Position numbers and translations under genes: made by a program. Below, piece after piece: positions 9,701-17,722 of a DNA stretch of 64,000 nucleotides. Positions within the stretch are counted from its first letter, which is position 1. Each line of letters opens with the position of its first letter. The notes under the pieces are model-generated. The model made no database searches. It saw only the letters and a program-made list of their open reading frames with translations, and was not told the origin of the DNA. This DNA is from MWBF01 sp040772005 (lineage in GTDB: Bacteria > Chloroflexota > Anaerolineae > CG2-30-64-16): assembly GCA_040772005.1 (NCBI GenBank), contig JAXGYZ010000009.1, positions 186,001-250,000 of the forward strand. The letters are read 5' to 3'.

Positions 9701-10411
9701 GGTGAGCCGCCGGCCCTGCTCGATGTTGATCTCGACGTCCCCGCGGGCAGCCAGGTCGCCATCGTGGGGCCGAGCGGCGCGGGCAAGACGACGCTCGCGC
9801 ACATCCTCCTGCGCTTCCTCGACTATGAGGCGGGCGAAGTGCGACTGGGGGACCGGGAGCTGCGCAACCTGCCCCCCGAAGAGGCGCGCGGGCTTATGGG
9901 GATGGTCACGCAGCAGACCTACCTGTTCAACACCACCGTGCGCGAAAACCTCCGGCTGGCCCGGCCCGACGCCACGCAGGCTGAACTGGAGGCCGCTACG
10001 CGCGCTGCACAACTGCATGATTTCATCGTCTCGCTGCCCGAGGGCTACGACACCTGGATCGGCGAGCAGGGCTGGCAGTTCAGCGGCGGCGAGCGCCAGC
10101 GGCTTAGCATTGCCCGCGCGCTGCTCAAAGACGCGCCGGTCCTTATCCTGGACGAGCCGACGGCAAACCTTGACCCCGCGACCGCGGCCGCGCTGCTTGA
10201 CGCGCTGGCCCCGCTCATGGCCGGGCGGACCACACTCACCATCACCCACCGGCTGGTTGGGCTGGACCACATGAAGGAGATCCTCGTGCTGGACCGCGGC
10301 CGCGTGGCCGAGCGCGGGACGCATGCCGAACTCCTGGGCCGCGGCGGCCTGTACCGCCGCCTTTGGGAACGACAGCATGGCATTTTGTACGCATCGCGGC
10401 CCATGTTATAA
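6701..10411 (+). CDS. cydDC: Fused CydD-CydC ABC exporter
   Basis: A 1236-residue single-chain version of the CydDC exporter, which moves cysteine/glutathione to the periplasm and is needed for bd oxidase assembly. Order: TM domain 1, ATPase 1 (Walker A GPSGAGKST near residue 385, signature LSGGQAQR near 489, Walker B FIIFDEATANLD), linker near 563-622, TM domain 2, ATPase 2 (GPSGAGKTT near 1023, FSGGERQR near 1127, VLILDEPTANLD). In E. coli the halves are separate genes. Three inter-domain linkers (about residues 327-348, 563-622 and 937-987) look repeat-derived and are discussed as findings. Confidence 0.95.
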   Translation: MAGSRFYDGRLLRGARDERLALALALLLGVTAGAMTLLQAYTLARIVDGVFRHGMNLPAVGGLLALLAGAALARAAAAWASEVAAQRAAERVKTGLRSRLMAHILALGPVYTRRERTGELVNTAVEGIEALDAYFSQYLPQLALAAVVPVLFLAFVFPLDPITGLVLLLTAPLIPLFMALIGNLADGVTRRQWTTLSRLNAHFLDMVQGLATLKLFNRSQGQVEVIRRISEHHRDATFRVLRVAFLSALVLELVSTLSTAVVAVEIGLRLLYGRMDFLPAFFILVLAPEFYLPLRLLGTRFHAATTGVTAARRIFEVLDTPLPVSLESRLQPVSLHPESRTHGTKTPTPPHIRFEAVSFRYAGRDLPALDDVSFEIAPGEKVALVGPSGAGKSTVAALLLRFIQPNTGRILIDGRPLSDLTDDAWRPRVAWVPQAPYLFNASVADNIRLGRPDASDAEVAEAAQRAGADFIATLPAGFDTVLGERGARLSGGQAQRIALARAFLVDAPFIIFDEATANLDPETEARIEASLDELLADRSALIIAHSPRAVRRADRIVVLDAGRRLAAGSWKLEAGSERLSTGADSSATLRRPPAQDAADSACTGRVRGAAQQHGRSGFNRPNALPFLLHFLRPFRSWIALSVLLGCLTVASSIALLGTSAWLIATASLQPSIAVLQVAIVGVRFFGLSRGVTRYLERLVTHQVTFRVLAEVRTWFYAAIEPLSPLRLLGYRSGDMLSRATADIATLEHFYVRAVAPPVVGLLMTAGVTLFVLAYHPGPALALLGGLLIAGVGLPLLAQRMGRRPGQALVTARAALEAESVDTVQGAADLVAFGAGPRHLARLETLSRTVSRAQARMGGLAAANSAAGTLVMWWTVVAVLAAASPLVVRSSITGIDLAVLALVTLAAFEAVQPLPQAAQYFAASLAAARRLAGVVEDGRVVGAGDRAKVKIPGSIPPPLPFTGRRAGSPIRLWSGGPGERGDAPLNPPAISFREVTARYIPGEPPALLDVDLDVPAGSQVAIVGPSGAGKTTLAHILLRFLDYEAGEVRLGDRELRNLPPEEARGLMGMVTQQTYLFNTTVRENLRLARPDATQAELEAATRAAQLHDFIVSLPEGYDTWIGEQGWQFSGGERQRLSIARALLKDAPVLILDEPTANLDPATAAALLDALAPLMAGRTTLTITHRLVGLDHMKEILVLDRGRVAERGTHAELLGRGGLYRRLWERQHGILYASRPML
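7681..7698. repeat. Interspersed repeat core inside cydDC
   Basis: GTCGAGGCTTCAGCCGGT lies in the linker between the CydD membrane domain and its ATPase. The first 17 bases recur exactly at 20710-20726 inside ppc, an unrelated gene on the other strand. Confidence 0.75.
8391..8562. repeat. Repeat-derived linker joining CydD to CydC
   Basis: The DNA contains reiterated CTGGCAGCTGG/CTGGAAGCTGG units, then CTTTCGACTGG and CGCTCAGGATG, which are ends of a repeat seen elsewhere. From 8501 to 8562 it resembles the intergenic stretch 13441-13501 (both have CAGGCAG, a CAAC-CGG core and TTTC-ACCGCCC). It encodes a low-complexity Ser/Ala/Arg-rich linker. Confidence 0.7.
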
Positions 10412-10412
10412 T
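10385..10412 (+). promoter_or_regulatory. Probable sigma-70 promoter for secG
   Basis: TATAAT at 10407-10412 overlaps the cydDC stop. A weak -35 (TTGTAC at 10385-10390) lies 16 bases upstream. This would separate secG from the cyd transcript. Confidence 0.5.
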
Positions 10413-10480
10413 GTCCGTCTTGTTGGGGCGACCCGATTGATGGGCCTCGCCCCCTAATCGTCCCGGAGGCAGTTTCACCT

Positions 10481-10702
10481 GTGAAGACCTATCTCTATCT
10501 GGTGCAGATTATCCTGGCCGTCGTCATCAGCATCCTCGTTCTGGTGCAAGCCAAAAACGCCGGCATGGGCAACGTCTTCGGCGGCAGCGATATGGGTGTC
10601 TACAAGACGCGGCGCGGGGTCGAAAAGACCCTCTTCAACGCCACGATCGTCACCGGCATCCTGTTCCTGCTGTTGAGCCTGATCACCGTTACTATCAACT
10701 AA
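10481..10702 (+). CDS. secG: Protein translocase subunit SecG
   Basis: A 73-residue protein with two hydrophobic helices (residues 5-23 and 50-70) and the SecG-type loop GMGNVFGGSDMGVYKTRRGVEK between them. It is an auxiliary subunit of the SecYEG channel. The start is GTG with CGGAGG upstream. It is followed after 6 bases by a lipoprotein-like solute-binding protein gene. Confidence 0.92.
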   Translation: MKTYLYLVQIILAVVISILVLVQAKNAGMGNVFGGSDMGVYKTRRGVEKTLFNATIVTGILFLLLSLITVTIN

Positions 10703-10708
10703 CCCACC

Positions 10709-12379
10709 TTGGGCAGATACCTTCGCTGGCAGGCAGCCATCGCCCTTCTGGGCATCATCCTGCTGGTCGCCCTGCTCCGCTACACGGCCTACAACTTCAC
10801 CAGCGTGACCGTCCCCGAACGGGGCGGAACGCTGGTTGAAGGCGTGGCCGGCAACCCGCAGTACCTCAATCCCCTGCTCAGCCAGTATAACCAGGTGGAT
10901 GGGGTGCTGGGTGCGCTGCTGTTCAACGGCCTGACGCGGCTGGATGAACGCGGCAACGTGGTACCCGACCTGGCAGAGAGCTTCGTGGTCAGCCCCGACG
11001 GCCTGATCTACGATTTCCGACTGCGCTCCGGCCTGTACTGGCACGACGGCCTGCCCGTCACGGCCGCAGATGTGCTCTACACGGTCGGCGCGATGCAGGC
11101 GGAGGCCTTCCCCGGCGTCACCTGGCTCAGCACGCTCTGGCGGGCCGTCGAGGTCTCTGCGCCCGAAGGCCCGGAGGGCCTCGCAATTCGCTTCACGCTC
11201 AAGCAACCGCTGGCCCCGTTCATCGACTACACGACCATCGGCCTGCTCCCTGCCCACCTGTGGGAGAAAGTGCCCGTGGCGGAGATGATGAGCTCGCAGC
11301 TCAACACCCGTCCGGTGGGCACAGGACCCTTCAAACTGGACCTGATTACTGCCACACGCGCGGAGCTGAGCGCCAACGAACGGTATCACGGCGCAGCCTC
11401 ATACCTGACCGGCATTTCCATCCGCTTCTATCCCGACCATCAGAGCCTCCTGCCCGCCTACGAGCGCGGAGAGATCGATGCGATCAGTCGGGTGTGGCCG
11501 GAAGACCTGGCCGAAGCCGCCCGGCAGGAAGACTTACAGCTTTTTTCTGCCCCGTACTCGGGCTACACAGCCATCTATCTGAACCTGCGCAACCCCAATG
11601 TCCCGTTCCTCAACGAGGTGGCCGTACGCCAGGCACTGCTCTACGCCCTGGACCGCCAGGCGCTGATCGACGAGGTATTGCACGGCCAGGGCTTGGTCGC
11701 CCATTCGCCGATCCTGCCCGACACCTGGGCCTACGATGAGGGCATCAAGCAGTACGCCTACGACCCGGCACGCGCGGCCCAGCTCCTCGACGAGGCCGGC
11801 TGGATCGATAGCGATGGCGACGGCATTCGCGACCGGGAAGGGGTCAAGCTGGCCTTCGTGCTGCTGGGTGATCAGGCGGCCATGATCGAGGCTATTGCCG
11901 CAGACTGGCGCGCGATCGGCGTGCTGGCCTCACCGCAGACGGTGACGCTGCCCGGCCTGACGAGCGATTTCCTGGTGCCCCGCACGTTCGATGCCGCGCT
12001 GGTACACTGGGAGCTTTCCGGCGACCCGGACCCGTACCCGCTCTGGCATTCGACGCAGATCGAGGCCGGCCAGAATTATGCGGGCTGGGAGAACCGGGCC
12101 GCGGACGAGGCCATCGAGCAGGCGCGCGCGCTGACCGAGCGCGAGGAGCGGCGCAACCGCTACCTGGACTTCCAGGGCATCTTCGCGGAGGAAGTGCCCG
12201 CGCTGCTGCTGTACCATTCGGTCTACACCTACGGCGTGCGAGACAAGGTGCACGATGTGCAGATGGGCCCGCTGAACACGCCCGGCGACCGCTACAAGAG
12301 CATCGCGCAGTGGTACATTGTCACGAAGCGCATCACCGTGAAAAATGCGCCGCCCGGACTTGACACGACGAATCAGTAG
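10709..12379 (+). CDS. Oligopeptide ABC transporter substrate-binding protein (SBP_bac_5)
   Basis: A 556-residue protein with an N-terminal hydrophobic anchor (residues 8-25) followed by a family 5 solute-binding domain: GGTLVEGVAGNPQYLNPL, then LLFNGLTRLDERGNVVPDLAESF and the typical LRSGLYWHDGLPVTAADVLYT. No cognate permease lies nearby, so the partner transporter is elsewhere. The TTG start 6 bases after the secG stop lacks a clear ribosome site, so the start is uncertain and may depend on translational coupling. There is no lipobox, so the protein is probably anchored by the helix. Confidence 0.85.
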   Translation: MGRYLRWQAAIALLGIILLVALLRYTAYNFTSVTVPERGGTLVEGVAGNPQYLNPLLSQYNQVDGVLGALLFNGLTRLDERGNVVPDLAESFVVSPDGLIYDFRLRSGLYWHDGLPVTAADVLYTVGAMQAEAFPGVTWLSTLWRAVEVSAPEGPEGLAIRFTLKQPLAPFIDYTTIGLLPAHLWEKVPVAEMMSSQLNTRPVGTGPFKLDLITATRAELSANERYHGAASYLTGISIRFYPDHQSLLPAYERGEIDAISRVWPEDLAEAARQEDLQLFSAPYSGYTAIYLNLRNPNVPFLNEVAVRQALLYALDRQALIDEVLHGQGLVAHSPILPDTWAYDEGIKQYAYDPARAAQLLDEAGWIDSDGDGIRDREGVKLAFVLLGDQAAMIEAIAADWRAIGVLASPQTVTLPGLTSDFLVPRTFDAALVHWELSGDPDPYPLWHSTQIEAGQNYAGWENRAADEAIEQARALTEREERRNRYLDFQGIFAEEVPALLLYHSVYTYGVRDKVHDVQMGPLNTPGDRYKSIAQWYIVTKRITVKNAPPGLDTTNQ

Positions 12380-12388
12380 TGGTATAAA
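12360..12388 (+). promoter_or_regulatory. Sigma-70 promoter of tRNA-Leu
   Basis: TTGACA at 12360-12365, 17-base spacer, TATAAA at 12383-12388. It overlaps the 3' end of the solute-binding protein gene and is 25 bases before the tRNA. Confidence 0.8.
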
Positions 12389-12412
12389 TCGGGCACACAA
12401 GGAGTGTGCCGA

Positions 12413-12499
12413 GCCGAAGTGGCGGAATGGCAGACGCGCTAGGTTCAGGACCTAGTGAGGATTACCCTCGTGAGGGTTCAACTCCCTCCTTCGGCACCA
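12413..12499 (+). tRNA. tRNA-Leu (CAG)
   Basis: Acceptor stem GCCGAAG (12413-12419) pairs with CTTCGGC (12489-12495), then A and an encoded CCA. The anticodon stem CTAGG/CCTAG encloses TTCAGGA, giving anticodon CAG at 12446-12448, which reads the CTG codon. The long variable arm (GAGGATTACCCTC) is typical of class II leucine tRNA. Confidence 0.96.
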
Positions 12500-12505
12500 T
12501 GACAG

Positions 12506-12541
12506 AAATCCCACGCAGGAAGCGCTCCGCGTGGGATTTTG
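12506..12541 (+). terminator. Rho-independent terminator after tRNA-Leu
   Basis: AAATCCCACGC (12506-12516) and GCGTGGGATTT (12529-12539) form an 11-bp stem with a 12-base loop, followed by a short T run. It lies 6 bases after the CCA end. Its position argues against an upstream start for the next gene at 12499. Confidence 0.85.
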
Positions 12542-12564
12542 CGTCTCAGGACGGAGAAGCTTCG

Positions 12565-12963
12565 ATGATTGCGCAGCGCATGGCACGCCTGTTACCGGGC
12601 CGACCGGGTCTGATGCTCATCCTGGGCGTCGTAGTCACGGTCGTGTTCGGGGTGGGGTTTGTGGACCAGGCGTTGACACGCCGGGCCATGCTGGCGCAGT
12701 ACGATCAAGCGCAGGCCAAGGTCGAACGGCTGAAGGAACAGAACCGGGTGCTCCAGCAGGACCTGGATCGGGCGCAGAAGGGCCAGCTCGTGCCGCAGAA
12801 GGCCTGGGAATACTTCGGCAAGACGCCCAAAGGCACGAACGTCATCGTGGTCGAGCCGGAACCGGCGGTGGCCGCAGCCGTACCGGCATCCGCTCCGGTG
12901 CAAACGAACCCCGACTTACGAGCCACTCTGGAGCGTTGGGTCGCCAGTTTGACAGGAAAGTAG
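12565..12963 (+). CDS. FtsB/DivIC-like septum-associated membrane protein
   Basis: A 132-residue protein with one membrane helix (residues about 17-35) followed by a coiled coil (about 45-75: QAQAKVERLKEQNRVLQQDL) and a proline/alanine-rich C-terminus. This topology matches FtsB/DivIC cell-division proteins, which bridge FtsQ and FtsL, but homology at this length is weak. The ATG at 12565 has ACGGAG 8 bases upstream. It is placed between two tRNA genes, and the promoter of the next tRNA overlaps its 3' end. Confidence 0.6.
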   Translation: MIAQRMARLLPGRPGLMLILGVVVTVVFGVGFVDQALTRRAMLAQYDQAQAKVERLKEQNRVLQQDLDRAQKGQLVPQKAWEYFGKTPKGTNVIVVEPEPAVAAAVPASAPVQTNPDLRATLERWVASLTGK

Positions 12964-12976
12964 ATCCGGGTATAAT
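12949..12976 (+). promoter_or_regulatory. Consensus sigma-70 promoter of initiator tRNA
   Basis: TTGACA at 12949-12954, 16-base spacer, TATAAT at 12971-12976. Both hexamers are perfect matches. It overlaps the last codons of the FtsB-like gene. Confidence 0.88.
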
Positions 12977-12989
12977 ACATAAACATCGT

Positions 12990-13061
<72 letters not shown>

Positions 13062-13066
13062 CTTAC

Positions 13067-13100
13067 AAGGTCCGGCAGATATCTGCCGGACCTTTGTATT
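13067..13100 (+). terminator. Terminator after initiator tRNA
   Basis: A perfect 28-base palindrome (13067-13094; arms AAGGTCCGGCAGAT and ATCTGCCGGACCTT) followed by TTGTATTT. It is 5 bases after the tRNA. Confidence 0.8.
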
Positions 13101-13133
13101 TCCAGCCTTGTCAGAGAGTAAATCACCTCTGAT

Positions 13134-13162
13134 TTGACGAAGCACGGGTGCCCGACTATAAT
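13134..13162 (+). promoter_or_regulatory. Sigma-70 promoter of second CAT tRNA
   Basis: TTGACG at 13134-13139, 17-base spacer, TATAAT at 13157-13162, 15 bases before the tRNA. Confidence 0.85.
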
Positions 13163-13177
13163 GTTGACCTTGTGAAC

Positions 13178-13249
13178 GGCGACGTAGCTCAGTGGCAGAG
13201 CAAGCGGCTCATAATCGCTGGGTCCTCAGTTCGAGTCTGAGCGTCGCCA
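13178..13249 (+). tRNA. tRNA-Met (CAT), elongator; tRNA-Ile2 not excluded
   Basis: Acceptor GGCGACG (13178-13184) pairs with CGTCGCC (13242-13248), discriminator A. The anticodon stem AGCGG/TCGCT encloses CTCATAA, anticodon CAT at 13210-13212. The fully paired first base distinguishes it from the initiator. A CAT tRNA can also be lysidine-modified Ile2; sequence alone does not settle this. CCA is not encoded. Confidence 0.9.
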
Positions 13250-13303
13250 CCTAAGTCGGTAGACTATCGGGGCCCATTGGCCCTGCCTACCACTTATCCC
13301 GAT

Positions 13304-13336
13304 AACGCCTTGCAGTTGCAAGGCGTTTCTATTTTT
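13304..13336 (+). terminator. Terminator after CAT tRNA
   Basis: AACGCCTTGCA (13304-13314) and TGCAAGGCGTT (13317-13327) form a strong hairpin, followed by TCTATTTTT. Confidence 0.85.
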
Positions 13337-13440
13337 CCTGCCACACCAGACACCGTACGTTTCTGGGCACATTCCCTGCAGCCCCACTATCTCGGCACCC
13401 ACGCTCTCTGCGCGCCCAAGTGCATATGAACACATATGGC

Positions 13441-13501
13441 ATCTGCGCAGGCAGACATGGTCGGATTGCGTAACAACCCGGGGACAGCGTTTCGACCGCC
13501 C
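13441..13501. repeat. Interspersed repeat resembling the CydD-CydC linker DNA
   Basis: Shares CAGGCAG, a TTGCG-AACAACCCGG core and TTTCGACCGCCC with 8501-8562 inside cydDC, at roughly 70% identity by eye with one gap. It lies in the gene-free stretch 13337-13525, where I see nothing else. Confidence 0.6.
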
Positions 13502-13525
13502 AGTACAGGCTTCTCACACAGTCTC

Positions 13526-15145
13526 TCAGAACAACTGGAGCACCTGCACGAGCAATTGCGCCAACAAAATCTTGAAGATGAGGACGACGGGGAAGGCACT
13601 GGCGTAGGTTACGGCGGGGACGTCGGTGCTGGTCTGGTTGCTTGCAGTGGCGAGTGCGGGCGGATTGGTCATGATGCCCGCGAGCAGACCCAGCGTGGAC
13701 AGCAGATTGAGCTTGTAGATGAAATGGGTCAGGATAATGGTCAGGATGACGGCCGTCAGCGTGATGGCTGCGCCTGCGATGAACACGCCCGCGCCCTGCT
13801 GCTGGATGACGTTGAGAAGCTGTGTGCCGGCATTCGCCCCCGCCCCGCCCAGGAACAGCATCAGTCCGAGCTCGCGCGAGAGGTTCTTGGCCGCCGCCGG
13901 CACGTAAAGGCGGAACGGGCCGATGCGGCCAAAGTGCCCCAACACCAGGCTCACCAGGAACGCGCCCCCCGCCGCGCCCAGCTTGATGGTCAGCCCGCTG
14001 GAAAGCTGGAACGGCACGAGCCCCAGCCCCACGCCCAGCACCAGGCCGATCAGAAAGGGTACCATGTTGGTCTCGTCGATGCGCCGCGCGTCGCCGCTGA
14101 CCATCCTGGCGAACTGCGCGATGGCCGGTTCATCCCCGACAACGCGCAGCGTGTCGCCCAGTTCGAGCGTGCTCGTGCCGACCGGCGTAATCTCCAGCCC
14201 CTGGCGCCGGATGCGGGTGATGATGACGTTGTAGCGGTCCCACACGCGCAGGTCCATCAGCCGCTTGCCGGCCAGTGACGCCTCGCTCACATACAGGTCA
14301 CGGCTGATGGCGCGGCCATCGGCCTCCATCGGCACGTTAACCTCCTCCCCGATGAAAAGCCGCATCTTCGCCAGTTCCTCGGGCGCGCCCACGACCAGCA
14401 CCACGTCGCCAAGTTCCAGTGTTACGTCGGGCCGGCCCGCGATGACCTGCCGCCCCTTGCGCACCCGCGAGATGTTCACCTGGCTGAGCCGGTGCGTGTC
14501 AAGCTCGTCCAGCCGCTTGCCGTCCAGGTTTGGGTTGCTGACCTTGAACTGGGCCTTCTGCAAGGCGGGCCGCTCGGCCAGTTGGGCCGCCAGCCATTGT
14601 TCCTCAGCGGCCTTGACATCCCGCCGCAGCAGGCGCGGCAGGAACTGAGTCAGCAGGGTCACACCGACGATGCTCAGCGGATACGCGATGCCATAGCCGA
14701 CCGAGACGGAGGTCGCCTGTTCGGGCGCAACGCGGGAGATGGCGTCCAGCGCGCCGGCCAGCGCAGGGGTGTTGGTCAGCGCGCCGGTGAACATGCCCGC
14801 GGCGAGCGCAAAGGGCAGCTTGAGCGCCCACGCCAGCGTCGCGGTCACGACCGCGGCCGACCCGATGGCAATGCCCGCGATGACGACGAACTGGATGCCC
14901 TGCTTGCGGAAGGTGCGGAAGAACCGCGGCCCGGCCTGCAGGCCCACCGCATACAGGAAGAGCAGCAGCCCCAGGTCCATGATGGGCTTCGGCACGGTCA
15001 GCCCGAAGTGCCCGAAGGCCAGCCCGACGAAGAACACCGCGGCTGTGCCCAGCGAGATGCCCCGGAACGACAGGTGGCCCAGCCATGAACCGAGTGCCAA
15101 GATGGCAAACAGGACGAGCATCTGGTCGGTGAGAAGTGCGCTCAT
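13526..15145 (-). CDS. AspT/YidE/YbjL-type transporter with two TrkA_C domains
   Basis: A 539-residue protein with two halves of about 5-6 membrane helices flanking two tandem TrkA_C (RCK_C) domains (about residues 190-360). This is the arrangement of the aspartate:alanine exchanger family that includes AspT, YidE and YbjL. Substrate cannot be assigned. I start at ATG 15145 (MSALLTDQ) because GAGGTAGG precedes it; an open 20-residue extension runs into the divergent promoter region. Confidence 0.85.
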   Translation of the reverse strand: MSALLTDQMLVLFAILALGSWLGHLSFRGISLGTAAVFFVGLAFGHFGLTVPKPIMDLGLLLFLYAVGLQAGPRFFRTFRKQGIQFVVIAGIAIGSAAVVTATLAWALKLPFALAAGMFTGALTNTPALAGALDAISRVAPEQATSVSVGYGIAYPLSIVGVTLLTQFLPRLLRRDVKAAEEQWLAAQLAERPALQKAQFKVSNPNLDGKRLDELDTHRLSQVNISRVRKGRQVIAGRPDVTLELGDVVLVVGAPEELAKMRLFIGEEVNVPMEADGRAISRDLYVSEASLAGKRLMDLRVWDRYNVIITRIRRQGLEITPVGTSTLELGDTLRVVGDEPAIAQFARMVSGDARRIDETNMVPFLIGLVLGVGLGLVPFQLSSGLTIKLGAAGGAFLVSLVLGHFGRIGPFRLYVPAAAKNLSRELGLMLFLGGAGANAGTQLLNVIQQQGAGVFIAGAAITLTAVILTIILTHFIYKLNLLSTLGLLAGIMTNPPALATASNQTSTDVPAVTYASAFPVVLIFKILLAQLLVQVLQLF

Positions 15146-15245
15146 GCCTACCTCAAGAGAACGCGCACCGCAGGTGATGCGGCTCGCGCCGATTATAACA
15201 TGCAAGCGAGGTAACGGGCACTATGGTAAAATAGGGCCTGACAAC

Positions 15246-17666
15246 ATGAGCAAGCAACCTGCCACCAAACGCCAATTCGCCCACGCGCCGGCGACTGACT
15301 TTGACCCGGAGGCGTTTCTTGCCGCGCTTCGTCAGGCCAAGGGATACGCGGGCCAGATCGTACATGCGCGGACCATCCCTGCGCGGGGCGCGCGCTACGG
15401 GCGGCTGCGCGAGCCGCTCAGCGCGCCGGTGCGCACTGCGCTCAAGGCTTCCGGCACGGAGCAGTTCTACACACACCAGGCAGAGGCGATCAACGCCGCG
15501 CGCACCGGCCACAACCTCGTGGTTGCCACGTCCACGGCCAGTGGCAAGACCCTCTGTTTCAACGTGCCCGTGCTGGAGGCGCTCGCGCGTGACCCGCTGG
15601 CGCGCGGCCTCTATCTCTACCCGACGAAGGCGCTGGCCCAGGACCAGCTTGGCAAGCTCAACGCGCTGCTCAAGGCGGCGGGGCCGGGCATCGTCAACCC
15701 GCTGGCTGCAACGTATGACGGCGACACACCGCAGGGTGCGCGCAGCCGGCTGCGCAAGTCCGCGCGCATTCTGCTGACCAACCCCGACATGCTGCACGCG
15801 GGCATCCTGCCCAACCATCCGCTGTGGGCCGAATTCTTTCGCCATCTGCGCTACGTCGTCATCGATGAGGCCCACTCCTATCGCGGGGTGTTCGGCTCGC
15901 AGGTCGCGTGTGTGCTGCGGCGGCTCCGGCGGGTGTGCGCACTGTACCAGGGCAAGGTCGCACCGGTCTTCATCGCAACATCGGCCACCATCGCCAACCC
16001 GGCGGAGCATTTCGAGCTGCTCACCGGCCTGCCTGCGCAGGTCATCAGCGACGACGGCTCACCGCACGGCCCGCGCACCTTCGCGCTGTGGAACCCGCCC
16101 TTCGTCGACCGGACGCACACCGCACGGCGAAGCGCCAACCACGAGGCCAGCGAGCTGTTCACCTCGCTCGTGACGAGCGGCGTGCGCACCATCACCTTCG
16201 CGCGGGCGCGCGTCGTGGCGGAGTTGCTGCTGCGCTATGCCCGCCAGCAGTTGCAGCGGCGCCGGCCAGAGCTGGTCGACCGGGTCGCGGCATACCGCGC
16301 GGGCTACATGAAGGACGAGCGGCGGGACATCGAGCGGGCCTTGTTCGGGGGCCGGCTCGTCGGCGTCATGGCGACGTCCGCGCTCGAGTTGGGCATCGAC
16401 GTCGGCGGGCTGGACGCCGCGGTCCTCGTCGGCTATCCGGGCACCATCGCCAGCCTGTGGCAGCAGGCCGGTCGCGCAGGCCGGGGGACGGAGCCCGCGC
16501 TCGCGACGCTCGTCGGGCTGGATAACCCGCTGGACCAGTACTACATGCGCCATCCCGACCAGCTCCTGGGCAAGCCGCAGGAGAATGCGCTGCTCGATCC
16601 GGACAACGTCTACATCCTCCAGCGTCACCTGCCGTGCGCCGCGCACGAGGCGCCGCTGCACGTTGCGCCGGACCCGGCAGCGCCGCCCGTCACCGCGCTG
16701 TCGGACGACGAGAAGCTCTTCGGGCCGGGCTTCGTGGATGCGATGATTGCGCTGGAGAACGAGGGCTCGCTCCGCTACACGGGCGAGCAGTGGGTGTACA
16801 CGCAGAGCGACTACCCGGCCCAGGGCGTCTCGCTGCGCGATGCGGAGGGCGACCGGTTTGCAGTCCTCGATGCGTCGAATAACTTTCGCATGATCGAGGA
16901 ACTGAGCGCGAGCACCGCGCCGCAGCGCGTCCATCCGGGGGCCATCTACCTGCACCAGGGCGAGTCGTACCAGGTCACTGAGTATAACGCCGACCTGCGC
17001 CATGCCATCGTCCGGCCGGTCAGCGCGGACTACTACACCCAGCCGCGCGAGCTCAACGACGTGCGCATCGTGCGCTCGCTGCGCCACCAGGTTCTGCCGA
17101 CGACCACCGCGTACCTCGGACGCGTACGGGTGCGCAGCCAGGTCGTCGGCTTCCGCCGGCTGCAGCAGTTCAGCGAGGCCAACCTGGGGGAGGAGCCGCT
17201 GGAGATGCCGGTCAGCGAATACGAGACGGTGGCCGTCTGGTGGGATCTGCCCGACGACCTGCCTGCGTTGCTGGCCGCCCGCGGGCTGGACCCGCTCGGC
17301 GGCATCCATGCAGTTGAGCACGCGGCCATCGGCATCCTGCCGCTCTTCGCCATGTGCGACCGCTGGGACATCGGCGGGCTGAGCACCCCGCGGCACCCCG
17401 ACACCGAGCAGGCGCAGATCTTCATCTACGACGGCTTTCCCGGCGGCGTGGGGATTGCCGAGAAGGGCTTCAGCCTGCTGCCCCAGCTCTGGGCGGCCAC
17501 GCTGGACGTCATCAACGGCTGCGCATGCCTGGACGGCTGTCCGAGCTGCGTCCAGAGCCCCAAATGCGGCAACAACAACCAGCCGCTCGACAAGGCCGCC
17601 GCGAAGGTGATTTTGCAGAGACTGTTGGGCAACTGGAATCAGAAACGAGTAATGAGTAACGAGTAA
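15246..17666 (+). CDS. mrfA: MrfA/YprA-like DEAD-box helicase with DUF1998 zinc site
   Basis: An 806-residue superfamily 2 helicase. Motif I TSTASGKT is near residue 97, motif II DEAH near 206, motif III SAT near 245 and motif VI QQAGRAGRG near 406. The C-terminus has the DUF1998-type cysteine cluster CACLDGCPSC...KC (about 759-775), the zinc site seen in B. subtilis MrfA, a mitomycin-repair helicase. The ATG at 15246 has a weak upstream site, but sequence similarity to the family begins right after it. A role in excision-type DNA repair is by family, not shown here. Confidence 0.9.
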   Translation: MSKQPATKRQFAHAPATDFDPEAFLAALRQAKGYAGQIVHARTIPARGARYGRLREPLSAPVRTALKASGTEQFYTHQAEAINAARTGHNLVVATSTASGKTLCFNVPVLEALARDPLARGLYLYPTKALAQDQLGKLNALLKAAGPGIVNPLAATYDGDTPQGARSRLRKSARILLTNPDMLHAGILPNHPLWAEFFRHLRYVVIDEAHSYRGVFGSQVACVLRRLRRVCALYQGKVAPVFIATSATIANPAEHFELLTGLPAQVISDDGSPHGPRTFALWNPPFVDRTHTARRSANHEASELFTSLVTSGVRTITFARARVVAELLLRYARQQLQRRRPELVDRVAAYRAGYMKDERRDIERALFGGRLVGVMATSALELGIDVGGLDAAVLVGYPGTIASLWQQAGRAGRGTEPALATLVGLDNPLDQYYMRHPDQLLGKPQENALLDPDNVYILQRHLPCAAHEAPLHVAPDPAAPPVTALSDDEKLFGPGFVDAMIALENEGSLRYTGEQWVYTQSDYPAQGVSLRDAEGDRFAVLDASNNFRMIEELSASTAPQRVHPGAIYLHQGESYQVTEYNADLRHAIVRPVSADYYTQPRELNDVRIVRSLRHQVLPTTTAYLGRVRVRSQVVGFRRLQQFSEANLGEEPLEMPVSEYETVAVWWDLPDDLPALLAARGLDPLGGIHAVEHAAIGILPLFAMCDRWDIGGLSTPRHPDTEQAQIFIYDGFPGGVGIAEKGFSLLPQLWAATLDVINGCACLDGCPSCVQSPKCGNNNQPLDKAAAKVILQRLLGNWNQKRVMSNE

Positions 17667-17699
17667 ACATAATCACTCATTACTCGTTACTCATTACTC
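17647..17699 (+). terminator. Perfect inverted repeat over the helicase stop codon
   Basis: GAGTAATGAGTAACGAGTAA (17647-17666) is the exact reverse complement of 17680-17699, with a 13-base loop. The left arm contains the TAA stop itself. It could act as a terminator hairpin but has no T run. Confidence 0.6.
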
Positions 17700-17722
17700 A
17701 TTACTTATTCCGTGAGGTGCTG

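Noticed and set aside
12406..12564. Upstream extension of the FtsB-like protein
   Set aside because: It would translate through tRNA-Leu and its terminator; the ATG at 12565 has its own ribosome site.
14739..15245. N-terminal extension of the helicase
   Set aside because: It overlaps the divergent transporter gene antisense, and helicase similarity starts at 15246.
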